Shown here piece by piece: positions 9,781 to 22,904 of a stretch of 64,000 bases of DNA. The notes beneath the pieces are model-generated. The model was not told the origin of the DNA. It did not search any database and worked only from the letters and a program-made list of their open reading frames with translations. The number at the start of each line of letters is the position of its first letter. Within the stretch, counting starts at the first letter, position 1. The translations under genes and the position numbers were made by a program. Source of the stretch: Strobilurus pachycystidiatus (Eukaryota > Basidiomycota > Agaricomycetes > Agaricales > Physalacriaceae); NCBI GenBank assembly GCA_019915135.1, contig JAHLMK010000019.1:930001-994000 (forward strand), in the 5' to 3' direction.

Positions 9781-11599
9781 CTAAGGATACCACACAGGAA
9801 GACTGTGGGCTTCTTTAATGACATCGGCAGCCCTCTCCGCAACAATATATACCATCGCCTGAGGATGCCCAGCAGGAATGATAGGCTGCCCACACGTATC
9901 AGTCCACATCCATTCTCGAAAGCGTAAGAAAGCACACTCACAAACACCGAAGCATCAACAATCCTCACGCCAGCAGCGTTCTTCAGCAACAATTGGCCAT
10001 CAGCGACACCCTCGCCTTCTTTGGTGCTCAGTCTGGCAGTGCAGAACGGGTGCTTGATAGTCGTAGCCCAGAGAGACATGTATTCGCGAATCCCCTCCGG
10101 CGTCGTCGCATTCACCGAGTCAGCATATGGTCCGGTGATAAGATTCTCCCATGCATCGGCGGCGGCAAAACGCTGCGCAGACTTGACACTCTCTATCATG
10201 ACACGGACGTCGTATTCGGTGCTGAGCATATTGGGATCAATAATCGGGTGCTCGAATGGATCCGTCGAGGCGAGGGTGACTTCGCCACCTAGTTCGGGAT
10301 GCTTAGCGTGAGCCCAAAGGACACAGTACAATCTTACGAGAGGTGGGAGTTACAACAACGTTGATCATGGAGAAGTAAGACCCGGAAGTAGGTTCTTGTT
10401 GAGACGTTGTGAAGAAGCCGTTCTAAAGTCTGTTCAATCCCCGGCAATGCTGAAAGCCCATGAGACTAGATCACGTACGGCGAAAGCATGCTCGTAATGC
10501 GGAGCCCCTGGTCCAGAGGTAGGATCTTCAAACTCATCAAAGATCTCCGAGTCCTCAGGAAGACGGAAAAATCCCCTACGACATCCCGCGGTTAGCAGTG
10601 CAACAACCAGTCCACGGTAAGCATACATATGATTCGAAACCCCATTAGCTGCCAACGGCCCACTCTTGTTCTGATTATACTCATCCATCGCCGCATCGAA
10701 CGCCGCGCCACCGCGCATTATGGGGTCCAGTGTATTGTTCAAGTTGACCCCCCACTGGATGGGCAGAAGGGGATGATCCACGAGGTTCTTGCCCACTTCC
10801 GGTGAGTTCACTGTAGAGTTGATACCAAGCGTCGCGAGTTCGTCTACTGGCCCGATACCCGAAAGCAATAGGATTTGGGGTGTACCAATCGCCCCAGCGG
10901 AGAGGATGATTTCCTTCTTCGCTCTGACCGTGTATCGAGGAGCTGGGAAAGGAAGGTTGATGGATTGGAAGGAGGGAGGGAAAGCAGACATACCAGAGGG
11001 GTTGCTTGCGAATTCGACTTGGGTGAAGTGGGGAAGACCTTCGGATTGGCCCGTCTGGATGAGACGCGTAACTTGAGTGTTATACAGCAGGTCGATGTTG
11101 GAATGTTTCTCAAGAGCAGGCCAGAGGTAAGCCGTCGCCGAGCTGCTTCGATACGGTCCACCAATGGTGCCTTCATCGATCGGTCAGCTAGCCAGTAGTC
11201 AAGCCACGATGTTACTCACTATGCATCCAGGAAATGCCCAACATGTTACCAGAATTATAATCCGGGTTGTAAGGGAACTCATCGCTCAATTCCTGAGTGA
11301 TGTTCATCACAATTTGATCAATACCGCCCGGCCATCCGTAAACGCTAGTGAGCAGAGGGCCATCCGTTCCATGTATCTCGGGGATGTATTGGTTGCTGTC
11401 ATCGTGCCCCTTTCGACGTCCCATCAGTCAAACCAGTGCATCAAACAAGACGGAAAGACGTCTCACATCGTTCGGGGGGACATGGCGTTCGTTCTAGAAA
11501 CGTTCAAGAATGGTTTACAGCTTGCGCGGGGAGAGACGAACCTTGAGCGCATACGGGAACAGGTTATCCCAATTCCACCCATCGTCGCCAGCCAAGTCA
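9781..11599 (-). pseudogene. 5'-truncated GMC oxidoreductase (copy 1)
   Basis: Homologous to the C-terminal two thirds of the gene at 20432-22877. It keeps the substrate-binding domain and the active-site region, including HPFCTARLS and the final [10 protein letters not shown], and ends with the same stop (9781-9783). The FAD-binding N-terminus (GxGxxG, GDDGW region) is missing because homology ends at 11599. Protein changes against copy 2 are few (for example E/K, E/Q, H/Y), so the truncation is recent. Without the dinucleotide-binding fold it cannot make a working oxidase. Confidence 0.85.
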
Positions 11600-13244
11600 A
11601 TGATTGCAGTCAAAAACATTGGTTTATTGGCTATGTACACGGCTTTGCGGCCACGAATTTTCTACGGATCCTTAAGCGAGAGACAAGTCTACTGATTGCA
11701 CAGGCACGGCTCGCTTGAAGTCGTTTTGAGCTCAAAAAACAAATTTTCATAGTGCATCCGCTAAGGCCACTGGGCTTCTCGGCCGAGATTCAAACCGAAA
11801 TAACTACGTTATCTACACAAGCTACTGATGAGTACCGCATCCAAGTTCACGCCGCCAAGAGTCGCGTTCGGGTGCTGTCGGCAGGACACCAGGCTAAATA
11901 TCAACTGTGACACGGGGAGGGTGCAACCAGCCGCAGCAAACGACGTGCTCTCGCGAACGAGTTCCCGATCCCCCGATTTATGTCACAGTCCCCGTCTTGG
12001 GCAGTGCATCCACCGTGATATTTGCCCCAGCACACACGAACGTCTGAACTGTTAGACGGATTCATACTCGAGCAATCAATCACGCACCTGGGTTCACCGT
12101 TCACAGCACTCAAGCACGCGATACGGGAACCAAATCCGGGACAGTGACAGAGTTTGCACGCAGAGACATTGGCGAGAAGTAACAGCACCTATAAGACCCG
12201 CATCAGAAAGGCAATCGCCGCAACAAGATCAAAACAGACTTACCACAAACGGCCATCCCATACGAGGAACTCACCTCCATCAGCAATGGCGCACCCTTGA
12301 CGAGCATTACGACAGCGTAGAAGACAAGCATTACGACGGCATGTGAGTAGCAGAACAGCGGGGCAGCGAGACGGCATTATGACGGGAAGAAAACATTGAA
12401 CCGGGATCTCAACTCATTCCCCAGCACCTTATATATGTTCTGAACAGCCAATGGGGTCTTTTCGCCTCATTATCCCGCTTCCCTATGCCCGGATGACACA
12501 GCGCCCGCAGTACTAACGTGTTTCAGGTCAAACAAACATGTCACAAACTCTTGGCATCGAATTACGCCACACCCACTTCTGCTCTCTTTGACTGCTCCAT
12601 TGCACACCCTGATAGCGCTCGACTAGACCTCTCTAACCATGTACAAAATATCCCTCAATTCTCGCAATTTACACTCAAATTTCAGCAAACTTGCCAAGTT
12701 CATATCATTGACCTTGATGCAACATCTCCGGTCGCGTACCTTGCTATTTTGGGCTCACAGGTGAATTCACCTCTGTGCTCAAATGGCAAGGTTCCTTTAT
12801 ACACGTCATGGGTATTGATCAACACAGAATATCAGTCGGTGTTCAGTCCGTGTAGTGAAAAGCTTGGAAACATTGAGTTGAGTGCACAGTCTGAGCTGAA
12901 AGTGTCGGGCAGGGTTTGGTCTCGCTTAATTATTGGGGCTCGCCTCTTCAAACACTCAGGATCACGCCGGTAGAGTTTGTTGGGTAGTTACGCAGCGGGT
13001 ATGATGTCCCTAGTATTATGTTTTGGTCCCCGCCATCACTGTGCCCATCCCTACATCGACAGCGAGCTACCACAAATGGTGAGGGCATGAAAGGTAAACA
13101 CACCTTTGATTTCGAGCCGTTCAGCAGCTGACTTTCCATACAGTCAACGTGGAACACACCGAGAAACTTTGTACCGTACGCCACATACAAAGTTGATCCT
13201 CTACCCAAAATCCAAAATCCAAACTCGCGAGGCCCTCGGACAGT

Positions 13245-13460
13245 TGGCTCATTACTCGCCTTGCCGGCGGGCAAAAAGCTCTGGAAAAAGTCAGTTCTTA
13301 GCACGACGTTTTCGACTCCAATTTGACCCTCACTTCGAGTCAGTTTCCGCAACTTTGAGCTCGTTTTGGAACTCTTCAAAAATTGGTCAGGGTTGGGCTG
13401 TTATGGTGCGCATTCGACGCGTATCACCGGTGCGGTCTCGATGCAGTAGGCGGGACGGAC
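13245..13460 (+). repeat. Diverged repeat, unit 1
   Basis: Shares an ordered series of blocks with 13680-13900: CGCCGGCGGGCAAA, TTTGAC(C/G)CTCACTT, GGTCAGGGT-like, then TTATGGTGCGCATT and GACGCG. Function unknown; probably the remains of a duplicated or mobile sequence. Confidence 0.6.
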
Positions 13461-13679
13461 GTCCGAGCACGGGGAAGGGAGAACGAATGGTGAGCGCGGT
13501 CATTTCCCATGAACTTTCTGGATTTCCTGACGTGATGAGTCAATTTCAAAGTCATACCTCAAAGGAAAGACTTACAGAAGGGATAGCACCATGGTCGGCG
13601 GCTTCGCCGCTTCCGCCTCGTCCGCCATAACTTATAAACGGAATGAGCTGAACCACCGGTAAGCTTCCGGACCCTGAGC

Positions 13680-13900
13680 GCGTACCTTGCCTCGCCGGCG
13701 GGCAAAGAATCCTGTGTGATAGTTAGTTTTTTTGGCTTCATTTCGACGTCCAGTTTGACGCTCACTTTCAAACAAGCTCTGCAATTTCGAGGTCGATTTG
13801 GTGCCCTCAGAGAAACAGTCAGGGTCGCACCATTATGGTGCGCATTTGACGCGCAACGGCGGTGCCGTCATGATGCGCTTATTGAGGCGGGCGTACGGGG
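13680..13900 (+). repeat. Diverged repeat, unit 2
   Basis: Second unit of the pair described at 13245-13460, in the same orientation about 435 bp downstream. Confidence 0.6.
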
Positions 13901-16900
13901 ACGGGGACAGGAGATATGGGCACATAGCGCCAACGTGCGTGTTCTTCGCTTTGAGAGGATACGTTCCTGATTGATTCGCCTTGGTTTCGAGTTGATTCGG
14001 ATGACACTCAAATGATGGGAGAGACATCAAATCTCTCGCCGACAGGCGGAAAATCGGGCTGAAAAGTACGTCCAAGTCGTTAGAAATTGGGTTGTTTTCA
14101 CTGACAGAGATTAGCTCAGTTGACACCTGTATTCCAAGCACAGAGGTCGGTGGTTTACCTTGCGTTTGACGCTCTCTTTCGCTCAGCGACGTTTCCCTGC
14201 TATGGCGGATCCGCCGGCCCGGGCCTTTAAGTTCAAAGTACTAGACTACTAGTCAACGGGACCCAAAACCACGTTCTCCCTTCCCCGTCGGCGACCGTTT
14301 CCAATCAGGACCTGTGACGCATTCTCGAAGTCTCGCACACCAACAGCAAGATCTAGATCTGGGAAATTTGGGATCAGCGGGGAAGGCGGGGGAGAAAGGG
14401 ACTGGTAAGTTACCATTGAATATCTCCGGCATCACACTAACTGAATCGGGTGTTTCAAAGCGAGAGAATGGATTGATAAGAATAGCCGTCGCCCGGAGTA
14501 GCAGGTCCCCTACGCCGTCAAGGCAGAGGAGAATCAGCGGAGGTTGTGGCGCATTCCAGCGCCAGATGAACAATCCCAGCAGAAGACTCGACGAGGATCA
14601 AAGAGCGCCATGTTGTGAGGCCGAGGGCTTCAGGGGTGCAAGCAGCGTCAAACTGTGGGGCTATTAGAGCTCAGAGGACGAGCTGGGCGGGTATGAAGGT
14701 GCGTGGCATTTTTGATGCTGAGTATACATGATAACAGCCGCCTAGAGCCGGCTAATTTGCTATTGTTGTGTTTGAAAAAATCGAATCCATTCTACACCCC
14801 GGCGGCAGCGCTGCAGACGCGATTCCAGACCGACAAGCAACTCGTTGCCGGCTCCGCCGCCACCCGCCTTGCTGTCAGCAAAAGTGCTGGCGCAGGACCT
14901 CTTGTTCAACGAAACCAGGACGCCAGACGCGCCGCTCTCGGGTAACGAGGGGGTCTTTAGATGTGTAGATGGTCAGTTTAGCAGTCAAAGGACTCTTCAA
15001 GGTACGGTACCTTTCGACGCAGATTCCCTACTCTCACCACTTCAAATAGCTCCGTTTTGTCTTCATAGAGCATTGTCAAGTTCGCAGTCATTCATCTGCA
15101 CTGCTCCAGCGGCACAGAAACGACCCAGGATTCATCGGCGGCTTCGCCGCCACACTACGCGAGCTCGAGATCCAGCCCTCCGAGGACCGCAACAACTGCG
15201 CTCAAAGCCGCCCTGTCGTTCCGTCATTCGTTTCCGATCCAGATCTAGACAGCATGAGCACTCGTTGGAGGGGTATTGCAATTCCAAAGTACGTTACTTT
15301 TTGTTGCCCTGAACTTTGCGCTGACAGGCCTTCCCAGGGCCTTCCATAGCTGGATTCAGTCCTCACTCGGTTAACTGGACTCATTTCCTGCTATGGGACG
15401 CACTGCGACGTCCGCCATAACGACAACGAGAGAATCGGACTGCGTGGCGCCGTATGCGCCACACAGCGCGAATACTCCAACCGTAGACTCAACCGCCAAT
15501 CCAACAACACCTGATAAGGACCCTGGATAAAGCGTCGTAATATCAAAGCTCTGGGCGCTGTGGAAACGGAATCGCTGTCAGGAGAGCGGAAACGGTCTTG
15601 CACAGAAGGTACGTACTTTCATTTTCAGATCGTGTGTTCGCGGCGTTCACAAGCGAACAGGGTCGTCAGGGGTAGGTTCGGCGTCGATTTGCTGCGTTTT
15701 GGGCTGTGGATTTGCTATCGCTGGAGATTCCAATGGCGGAGCCGCGGAGGGAAAATTGGGCCGGGATGAGCGGATGAGGGCTAAGAGGTCTGAGGCGGGA
15801 GTTGCGCGATCAGAGACTCAGCGAGGCTGCGCAAGCAAAAACGAGTGAGAATAGCGTAGCTACCGCCCTGTGATTTGATAGAAAGCTAATTCAGAGAGAA
15901 TATATCAACATCTCTATTGCGCACCAGTCAAAATGAGTACACGTACCTTTGAAATTTGAACTTTTATGAACTCTCAGAAATGCTACTCAAGCTAGACCAT
16001 GTCGTTGGACGTCCCGAATACGCCAGGAAGACGTTCCAAGTTACTATGAGATATCTTACTGAAAGTTAGAGAATCCCAAGACACGGAGAAAAGCGCGGAC
16101 ATACCAATATACCCATGTTAGCGTCGACGGCGAACTCGATATCTCCAGATACGTCGACCGAATTATTGTTCCATCTTTTTTCAGGACGCGAGTTGAAACA
16201 TTTGCGATCGAATGAATGAACCCTGGCCGCGACGTTCCAGGTTCAACCAGGGCGCTGGGCGTAGTTCACGTCGCGCTATTCTCCAGCCGAGTTCAACGGG
16301 TGAGTGGTAACGTCTCCGCGTTGAAGACGTGCGATTGCCTCGGAAACAAGCGGGAATGGTCGTGGTTTGATGCCAAGTTCTATTGCGGGCATCACCAGTG
16401 ATCGCCATCAACTTGACTTCATCCCACGACCTCCGCGAGCTGCTCAACCTCCTCCGAACCTCTGTTGCACATTTCTCAGCCTCAGTTTGCTCTGGAGTAC
16501 TTGAATTTACATGGAACTCACTGTTTAACTTACTTAATACAAATTCCGATAAACATCAACGCGAAAATCGAGCGTTGAACGCGTTTTCCCGACTCGACGC
16601 TGGCCAACGGCTCCCTGGACCCTGTCTATCGATGGCTGGACTATGCGTCATGATCTTCTCGGCGCGATGGCATCTTATCGTCGGCTCAAGATGCGGGGTA
16701 ATGACGTGCTCCGACCTTGTCCTCCTCCGTCCCCTTGGCCAGTTCGCCGTGTACGCGCTCTCTCATTGGCGCGGCTCATTCAGGGTTTGATTGTGATACA
16801 GGCTCTCTATAACGACTGAAATCTCGGCGATAGATTCAGTCCCGCGACGCAGAGACTCGGAATGGCATTCTCGAAGAATGTCAACGGAGGTATGTTTCAA

Positions 16901-17573
16901 TGTCCCTCTACATTTCGGCTCATTTGATCGCTGAGTTTGTTTCGATAAGCGAATGCGATGCTCAGATGACTCTATCTGTGCCTAGAATAGCGGAGACCGC
17001 GAAGCGGTCTCCTGAACGCGTTTTTCAAGCATTACGCCACTTTAGCAATCTTCGTGATTGTGGGCCCTTGCGACGCTCATCAGACACTCAGGGATGACGG
17101 TCTCGTGATGCTCCGTCTTTAGAATGGAGCCATTCGAAACCTGGAAGTGGCGGCACACGATGGGATACCGGGACGGGTATATTCAGAGAGACGAGGTAAG
17201 TTTGCCATTCCTTGGACGTACCCGTTTTGATTTCCTACTCAGATAACTCTCTGTATGTATATTACCGACAGGCACTTGACTAGCTCTCCCGTACTCTGTC
17301 AGGTATGTTAGTATATCATCATTTGAGTAACTAGCACAAAAATGCGCCCTTCAGGAACTCTCTGGATTACCCAAGATGTACTGCGGCTGCCGTACATCTG
17401 TTCGATCACAATACTGATGGAGCGTTTCAGCTCCTTGATGGGCGGGCTTGGACGGGCACCTGGATGGAATATAAGGTCGAGGAATGAGGGCATTCCTCCC
17501 AGCATCCCATTGCTTCTCTTTCTCTCTTCTACCACTTACCTCCCGATATCCACTACCAGCGCATACCCAACAA

Positions 17574-20331
17574 TGCCCTCGACAACTGTCAAGCCTGACC
17601 ATCGCTTTGGACGCCAACGCCGCCCTTCTGAAGGCGACGCGACTCGGTAAACGTGACCGGCGCGTTTGTTGATCAAGCCCAGAGTCACGCCTTGTAAGTT
17701 ACCTTCTTACCACCACAAGCATTCCTCGCTTACTCTTTTCTTCCTTGTCAAGGCTTCGCTCTACCTGCCTACAAGCTTACCGGTACGTTCTCCTACTGTC
17801 TTACCTTTCCTTGACACCCAACTGACATTCTTTACTTCCAGCCAACCGTCAAGCCAGCCTCAAGACTTTCTACCCAGGCGTCAAGTCTCCTTCCAAAACA
17901 ACAAGTGCGACGCCCTTCGCCAGCATGAACGGCTCGCAACGACTACGCGGTCAACGGTGCGCTTACCTTTTTCTCCTTACAATGCCCTTAACTAACCACA
18001 TTGCCTTCCTTACAGCTGCCAAGACGTCTACCGATGTTTCACGACGACAAGAGCGAACGACTAATTGCAGTGTGCGCGCTGTCTTCAACTGCCACGGAGG
18101 TAAGTTCTTTTTCTTCCTTGACTACCACCCTTCGACTAACGATTTCTTGCCTGTAGCACCTCAAGACTGCTTTCAATACCCTGCCTAACATCTTTCCATT
18201 GCGCTACAAGACTGTGCGCTGTCTTGGACTCGGTAGCTGTCAAGGTACGTGACTACTCTTCTGACTCCTCAACCTTTCGCTGACCATCCGCAGCTTCTGG
18301 ACCTTTGACTCCACCTCAAATACAATCCGTTTCCCTCCCTCGCGCTGCTTCAAGTCTGTGCCGGCCTAATGAACTCGGCCACCACCTCCCATCGACCGCC
18401 GCTGCTTGCTGGCCATTGCATCGACGGGACACATGTACATCCGGTACACTGTGATTCCACATGTACAACACTCGAACTTCTCGTTACGCCGGCCTGTGCT
18501 TCAAGTTTGTTTCTCGGCCGCGCCTCACTGAACGTCGACCTTGAAGAGTCCTGTTCCGCGGACTCGCCCGAGGACTACGACGCTTGTTGCACGTCACACG
18601 GTACTTGACATTGGTACGTCTCATTTCCTTGACTTTGGCGTCAATGTACTTACCCTTTGTCAGCGTTAAACTATGGCTTCAAGAATCGCGCAGACACCCC
18701 CTTCTACGACGATCGCTGCCGTGAACGCGGTATGTTCTTGCCTGCCTGAATTGTGATCCTACATTTACTAACTTGCTACTTAGGATCTTGACGTGACGCT
18801 TTGACGACTTCGCGCACACTCGGCAAACCTCCGGATTGCACTTGACGGAATGCTGACGTTGTTCATATACGGCACTATTCTCGCGCTCGACAATGGTGCG
18901 CCCAGTATTCCGGCCTGTAACTTTGAGTGTCTACTGACATGGTGCCCAGGCATACCTGATAGTTCCCGGCGACCACCAACTGTCGCCGTTGCTGCACTGT
19001 ACGGCTGGACCACGGACGGCTTGTTATGAGTCTTGTCTTGTCAGTCACCTCCAGACTCCGTCATCACTCTACTCGCTGGAGGTAAGTTGTCGTTTGCTGA
19101 CTCCGTTCTCACTGCTAATCAACCTCTAGTTGGCGTTTCTTCGCCGACCATGGACGGTCTTTCTCCCGCTCGCCAGCGGCGCGTTCAATTGCTCGGTTCC
19201 TCTCTTTGTGCCGTGACTGGATGCTCAATACTCGACCACCAACTGTTGAAGATGCGGACGGATGAAATGTGTCTTGCATTGACTCGGCATTGGTAAGTTT
19301 TCGGTCGCATCTCCGTCTCCTTGCCCTCATGACTCTGCCCCAGACATGACGAGTGTTTAACTGGCCGTTCCAGAGACGGAACAAGTTCACTACCCATACA
19401 TGTTTTCTGTCGGACGTCTACATACATCGTGTACTCAAATACTTTTTCATTACATAGCATTGTAGTAGTAGTGCTGTACTAACCGCGGCCTCGTCAAAGT
19501 TTCGGGTAAGTCTTCATCTTCATCGACGCTAGTCATTTGGAACCTAGCTGACTTTTGCCAGGTTTACACAAGACGTTGTATGTAGCACAACGGTTAGTCA
19601 TTATTCTTGCCCATCTTTCGTACATCGACTGACGTGACCTCTGTTGCAGGTAATAAACAGGTTTCAAGAGTGGGAGATACAACTGAATGGGTACTGTAGC
19701 GTAGAGCGGCTGGTGTCATTGTACGGCGGTTTGTTTGACCGTGTTAAGCATCGCGCCATGTACGGGACTCGCCTGGGGACGGTTGAAGTGGCGGTTGTCG
19801 ATGGGGCAAAGTTGGGTGAGAGATCAAGTATATCTTGCTGTCGGCTATGCTCACTGGTATGCCTGGTATGTGCCCTTGTCTTTCCCTTCAGCAGGAACTA
19901 ACACCGTCCTTTTGTCAGGCAATGAAATCGTGCAACGCGACGGATCGAGGCGAGGGAGGCGAGGGCAAGAAGGGGCGAGGGCGGAAGAAGGGAAGCACTT
20001 TTGAGGGAAGGGCGTCGATCGGGGTGGACAAAAGGGCGTGCGCCTAGTCTTGGATAGGAGGGAGGGGGCGTTGGGCGCCTACGCGTCGGTGCAGCGAGAG
20101 GGAGCCTGGCTTCGTCTTGAGGGCGGCGATGACGCGTGTGGAGCGCACTCGGGCAGGAGATCGCGATCGTGGGCGCCGAGCGTCGCGAAAAATGAGAGGA
20201 AAAGCAGAGTCAATGTCCGCATTTCGAGGGAGAAGGACGAGGAGCACAACAGAGCATTGACGTGCTCAACCGAGATCGGAAATTTGGACACGTCGAGCTA
20301 CACGTGGCCTGCGGCGAATGACGTGTGACAG
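17574..20331 (+). ncRNA. Intron-dense transcription unit without a recognisable protein
   Basis: At least eleven consecutive 48-60 bp blocks have canonical fungal splice signals on the plus strand: 17694-17752, 17783-17841, 17957-18015, 18100-18156, 18245-18293, 18614-18663, 18730-18783, 19082-19129, 19293-19343, 19506-19561 and 19593-19649. Exons are 30-320 bp. Joining them gives only short open stretches (one of ~90 codons from ATG 17574), and I recognise no domain. The right half (from 18798) is duplicated at 8147. It may be a long non-coding RNA, a fast-evolving small protein gene, or part of an uncharacterised mobile element. The splice series is seen; transcription is inferred. Confidence 0.45.
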
Positions 20332-22251
20332 TCGCGTCCTCAATGCATGAGAGGCGAGAAAGGTCCAGATATCTGATTATAAGTATAAACATAGCTTGTA
20401 AATACTTGTCATAGATAGGTAGATGATTATACTAAGGATACCACACAGGAAGACTGTGGGCTTCTTTAATGACATCGGCAGCCCTCTCCGCAACAATATA
20501 TACCATCGCCTGAGGATGCCCAGCAGGAATGATAGGCTGCCCACACGTATCAGTCCACATCCATTCTCGAAAGCGTAAGAAAGCACACTCACAAACACCG
20601 AAGCATCAACAATCCTCACGCCAGCAGCGTTCTTCAGCAGCAATTGGCCATCAGCGACACCCTGGCCTTCTTTGGTGCTCAGTCTGGCAGTGCAGAACGG
20701 GTGCTTGATAGTCGTAGCCCAGAGAGACATGTATTCGCGAATCCCCTCCGGCGTCGTCGCATTCACCGAGTCAGCATATGGTCCGGTGATAAGATTCTTC
20801 CATGCATCGGCGGCGGCGAAACGCTGCGCAGACTTGACACTCTCTATCATGACACGGACGTCGTATTCGGTGCTGAGCATATTGGGATCAATAATCGGGT
20901 GCTCGAATGGATCCGCCGAGGCGAGGGTGACTTCGCCACCTAATTTGGGATACTTAGCGTGAGCCCAAAGGAGACAGTACAATCTTACGAGAGGTGGGAG
21001 TTACAACAACGTTGATCATGGAGAAGTAAGACCCGGAAGTAGGTTCTTGCTGGGACGTTGTGAAGAAGCCGTTCTAAAGTCTGTTCAATCCCCGGCAATG
21101 CTGAGAGCCCATGAAACTAGTTCACATACTGCGAAAGCATGCTCGTAATGCGGAGCTCCCGGTCCAGAGGTGGGATCTTCAAACTCATCAAAGATCTCCG
21201 AGTCCTCAGGAAGACGGAAAAATCCCCTACGACATCCCGCGGTTAGCAGTGCAACAACTAGTCCACAGTAAGCATACATATGATTCGAAACCCCGTTGGC
21301 CGCCAACGGCCCACTCTTGTTCTGATTATACTCATCCATCGCCGCATCGAACGCCGCGCCACCGCGCATTATGGGGTCCAGTGTATTGTTCAAGTTGATC
21401 CTCCACTGGATGGGCAGAAGGGGATGATCCACGAGATTCTTGCCCACTTCCGGTGAGTTCACTGTAGAGTTGATACCAAGCGTCGCGAGTTCGTCTACGG
21501 GCCCGATACCCGAAAGTAATAAAATTTGGGGTGTACCAATCGCTCCAGCAGAGAGGATGATTTCCTTCTTCGCTCTGACCGTGTATCGAGGAGCTGGGAA
21601 AGGAAGGTTGATGGATTGGAGGGATGGGGGAGAGAGCAAACATACCAGAAGGGTTGCTTGCGAACTCGACTTCGGTAAAGTGGGGAAGACCTTCGGATTG
21701 ACCCGTCTGGATGAGACGTGTAACTTGAGTGTTATACAGCAGGTCAATGTTGGAATGTTTCTCAAGAGCAGGCCAGAGGTAAGCCGTCGCCGAGCTGCTT
21801 CGAAACGGTCCACCAATGGTGCCTTCATCGATCGGTCAGCTAGCCAGTAGTCAAGCCACGATGTTACTCACTATGCATCCAAGAAATGCCCAACATGTTA
21901 CCAGAATTATAATCCGGGTTGTAAGGGAACTCATCGCTCAATTCCTGAGTGATGTTCATCACAATCTGATCAATACCGCCCGGCCATCCGTAAACGCTAG
22001 TGAGCAGAGGGCCATCCGTTCCATGTATCTCGGAAATGTATTGGTTGCTGTCATCGTGTCCCTTTCGACGTCCCATCAGTCAAACCAGTGCATCAAACAA
22101 GACGCAGAGACCTCTTACATCGTTCGGCGGAACATGGCGTTCGTTCTAGAAACGTTCAAGAATGGTTTACAGCTTGCGCGGGGAGAGACGAACCTTGAGC
22201 GCGTACGGAAACAGATTATCCCAATTCCACCCATCGTCGCCAGCCAAGTCA
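18798..22251. repeat. Segmental duplication, copy 2
   Basis: Partner of 8147-11599. Here the sequence continues on both sides: left into the intron-rich unit (17574 on), right into the 5' part of the GMC gene. This copy therefore looks like the undisrupted source. Confidence 0.95.
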
Positions 22252-22877
22252 GCGAACTTGTTGTAATCATCTGCGTTACCGCGAGTATACACCATGTAGT
22301 CTTGTGCAAATTTATTGGGGAAGTCCAGCGAGTACAACAAGAGAGGACGTACTGATCGAGCTGCTTCCGCCCAACACATATCCGCGCGGATACGCTATAG
22401 TCTGCTCTTGAAGCGCATTCTGAGGGACGGTAGTGTAATTCCAATCAAAGGTCGTATGAGGCGACGCCGTGGGTCCCAAGAAAGGAACTGAGATCAAGTC
22501 TGAGTCAAATCCGACGTTGCTATTGAAAGTTGGACGCACGTCAGTGCAATTCACCATGTACCTTGAAGCTGAGGCGCCTTACCTTCGACCTGCCTCGATG
22601 ACGAGGACAGATGTCTTCTTCGTCTCAGCCAATCTAGTCGCAATAACGTTTCCCGCAGTACCAGCTGTCGTTAATCGATAAGGTCATGTCGCAATTGCTG
22701 TATGAGAGATTGAAACTCACCGCCGACGACGACAAAGTCATATTTCTTGGCAGCTGGTAGTTCACTGGGATCTGTGTAAACGGCCGCAAGGCCCGTCTTT
22801 GCGAATGCAAGAATGACACCGATAGAGAGAAGAGAGAACATGACAAGAAAGAAAATGCGACAGGATGATGAAGACAC
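20432..22877 (-). CDS. GMC-family FAD oxidoreductase (aryl-alcohol/glucose oxidase-like), secreted
   Basis: FAD-dependent alcohol or sugar oxidoreductase, probably secreted; in wood- and litter-decay fungi such enzymes oxidise aryl alcohols or sugars and make H2O2. A hydrophobic N-terminal signal ([19 protein letters not shown]) precedes the ADP-binding beta-alpha-beta motif (YDFVVVGGG...GNVIATRL). Then follow an FAD-contact segment ([12 protein letters not shown]), the [10 protein letters not shown] region, the GMC signature [16 protein letters not shown], and the C-terminal catalytic region with HPFCTARLS and PAGHPQAM. Several ~50 bp introns interrupt it, for example 22675-22722. The family usually has ~600 residues, consistent with this span. 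The start may be Met 22877 or 22841; the latter sits better behind a TATA-like box. Substrate cannot be assigned. A truncated duplicate lies at 9781-11599. Confidence 0.85.
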
Positions 22878-22896
22878 GACGATGCTTTTTTTCTGC

Positions 22897-22903
22897 CTTT
22901 ATA
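22897..22903 (-). promoter_or_regulatory. TATA-like box of the GMC gene
   Basis: TATAAAG on the minus strand lies 20 bp upstream of ATG 22877 and 56 bp upstream of ATG 22841. This spacing favours the internal start. Confidence 0.4.
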
Positions 22904-22904
22904 T

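Larger units (their letters stand above)
8147..11599. repeat. Segmental duplication, copy 1
   Basis: This segment matches 18798-22251 (offset 10,651, becoming 10,652). I saw no difference from 8147 to about 9988. After that, scattered substitutions appear at a rough few percent by eye. It contains an intron-rich non-coding unit and the 3' part of a GMC oxidoreductase gene. Homology stops at 11599 inside the GMC gene and at 8147 at the DIRS end. Confidence 0.95.
11600..17560. other. Gene-poor region with decayed repeats
   Basis: No protein family could be supported on either strand. The stretch includes the diverged repeat pair at 13245-13900, short GCGGCTTCGCCGC-type palindromes (near 13598 and 15133), and isolated intron-like signals near 16890-16960 and 17206-17254. 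It reads like old transposon debris next to the duplicated segment. Confidence 0.6.

Noticed and set aside
14105..14165. tRNA-like segment (TTAGCTCAGTTGA and GGTTTACC)
   Set aside because: No acceptor stem or anticodon arm could be paired around it.
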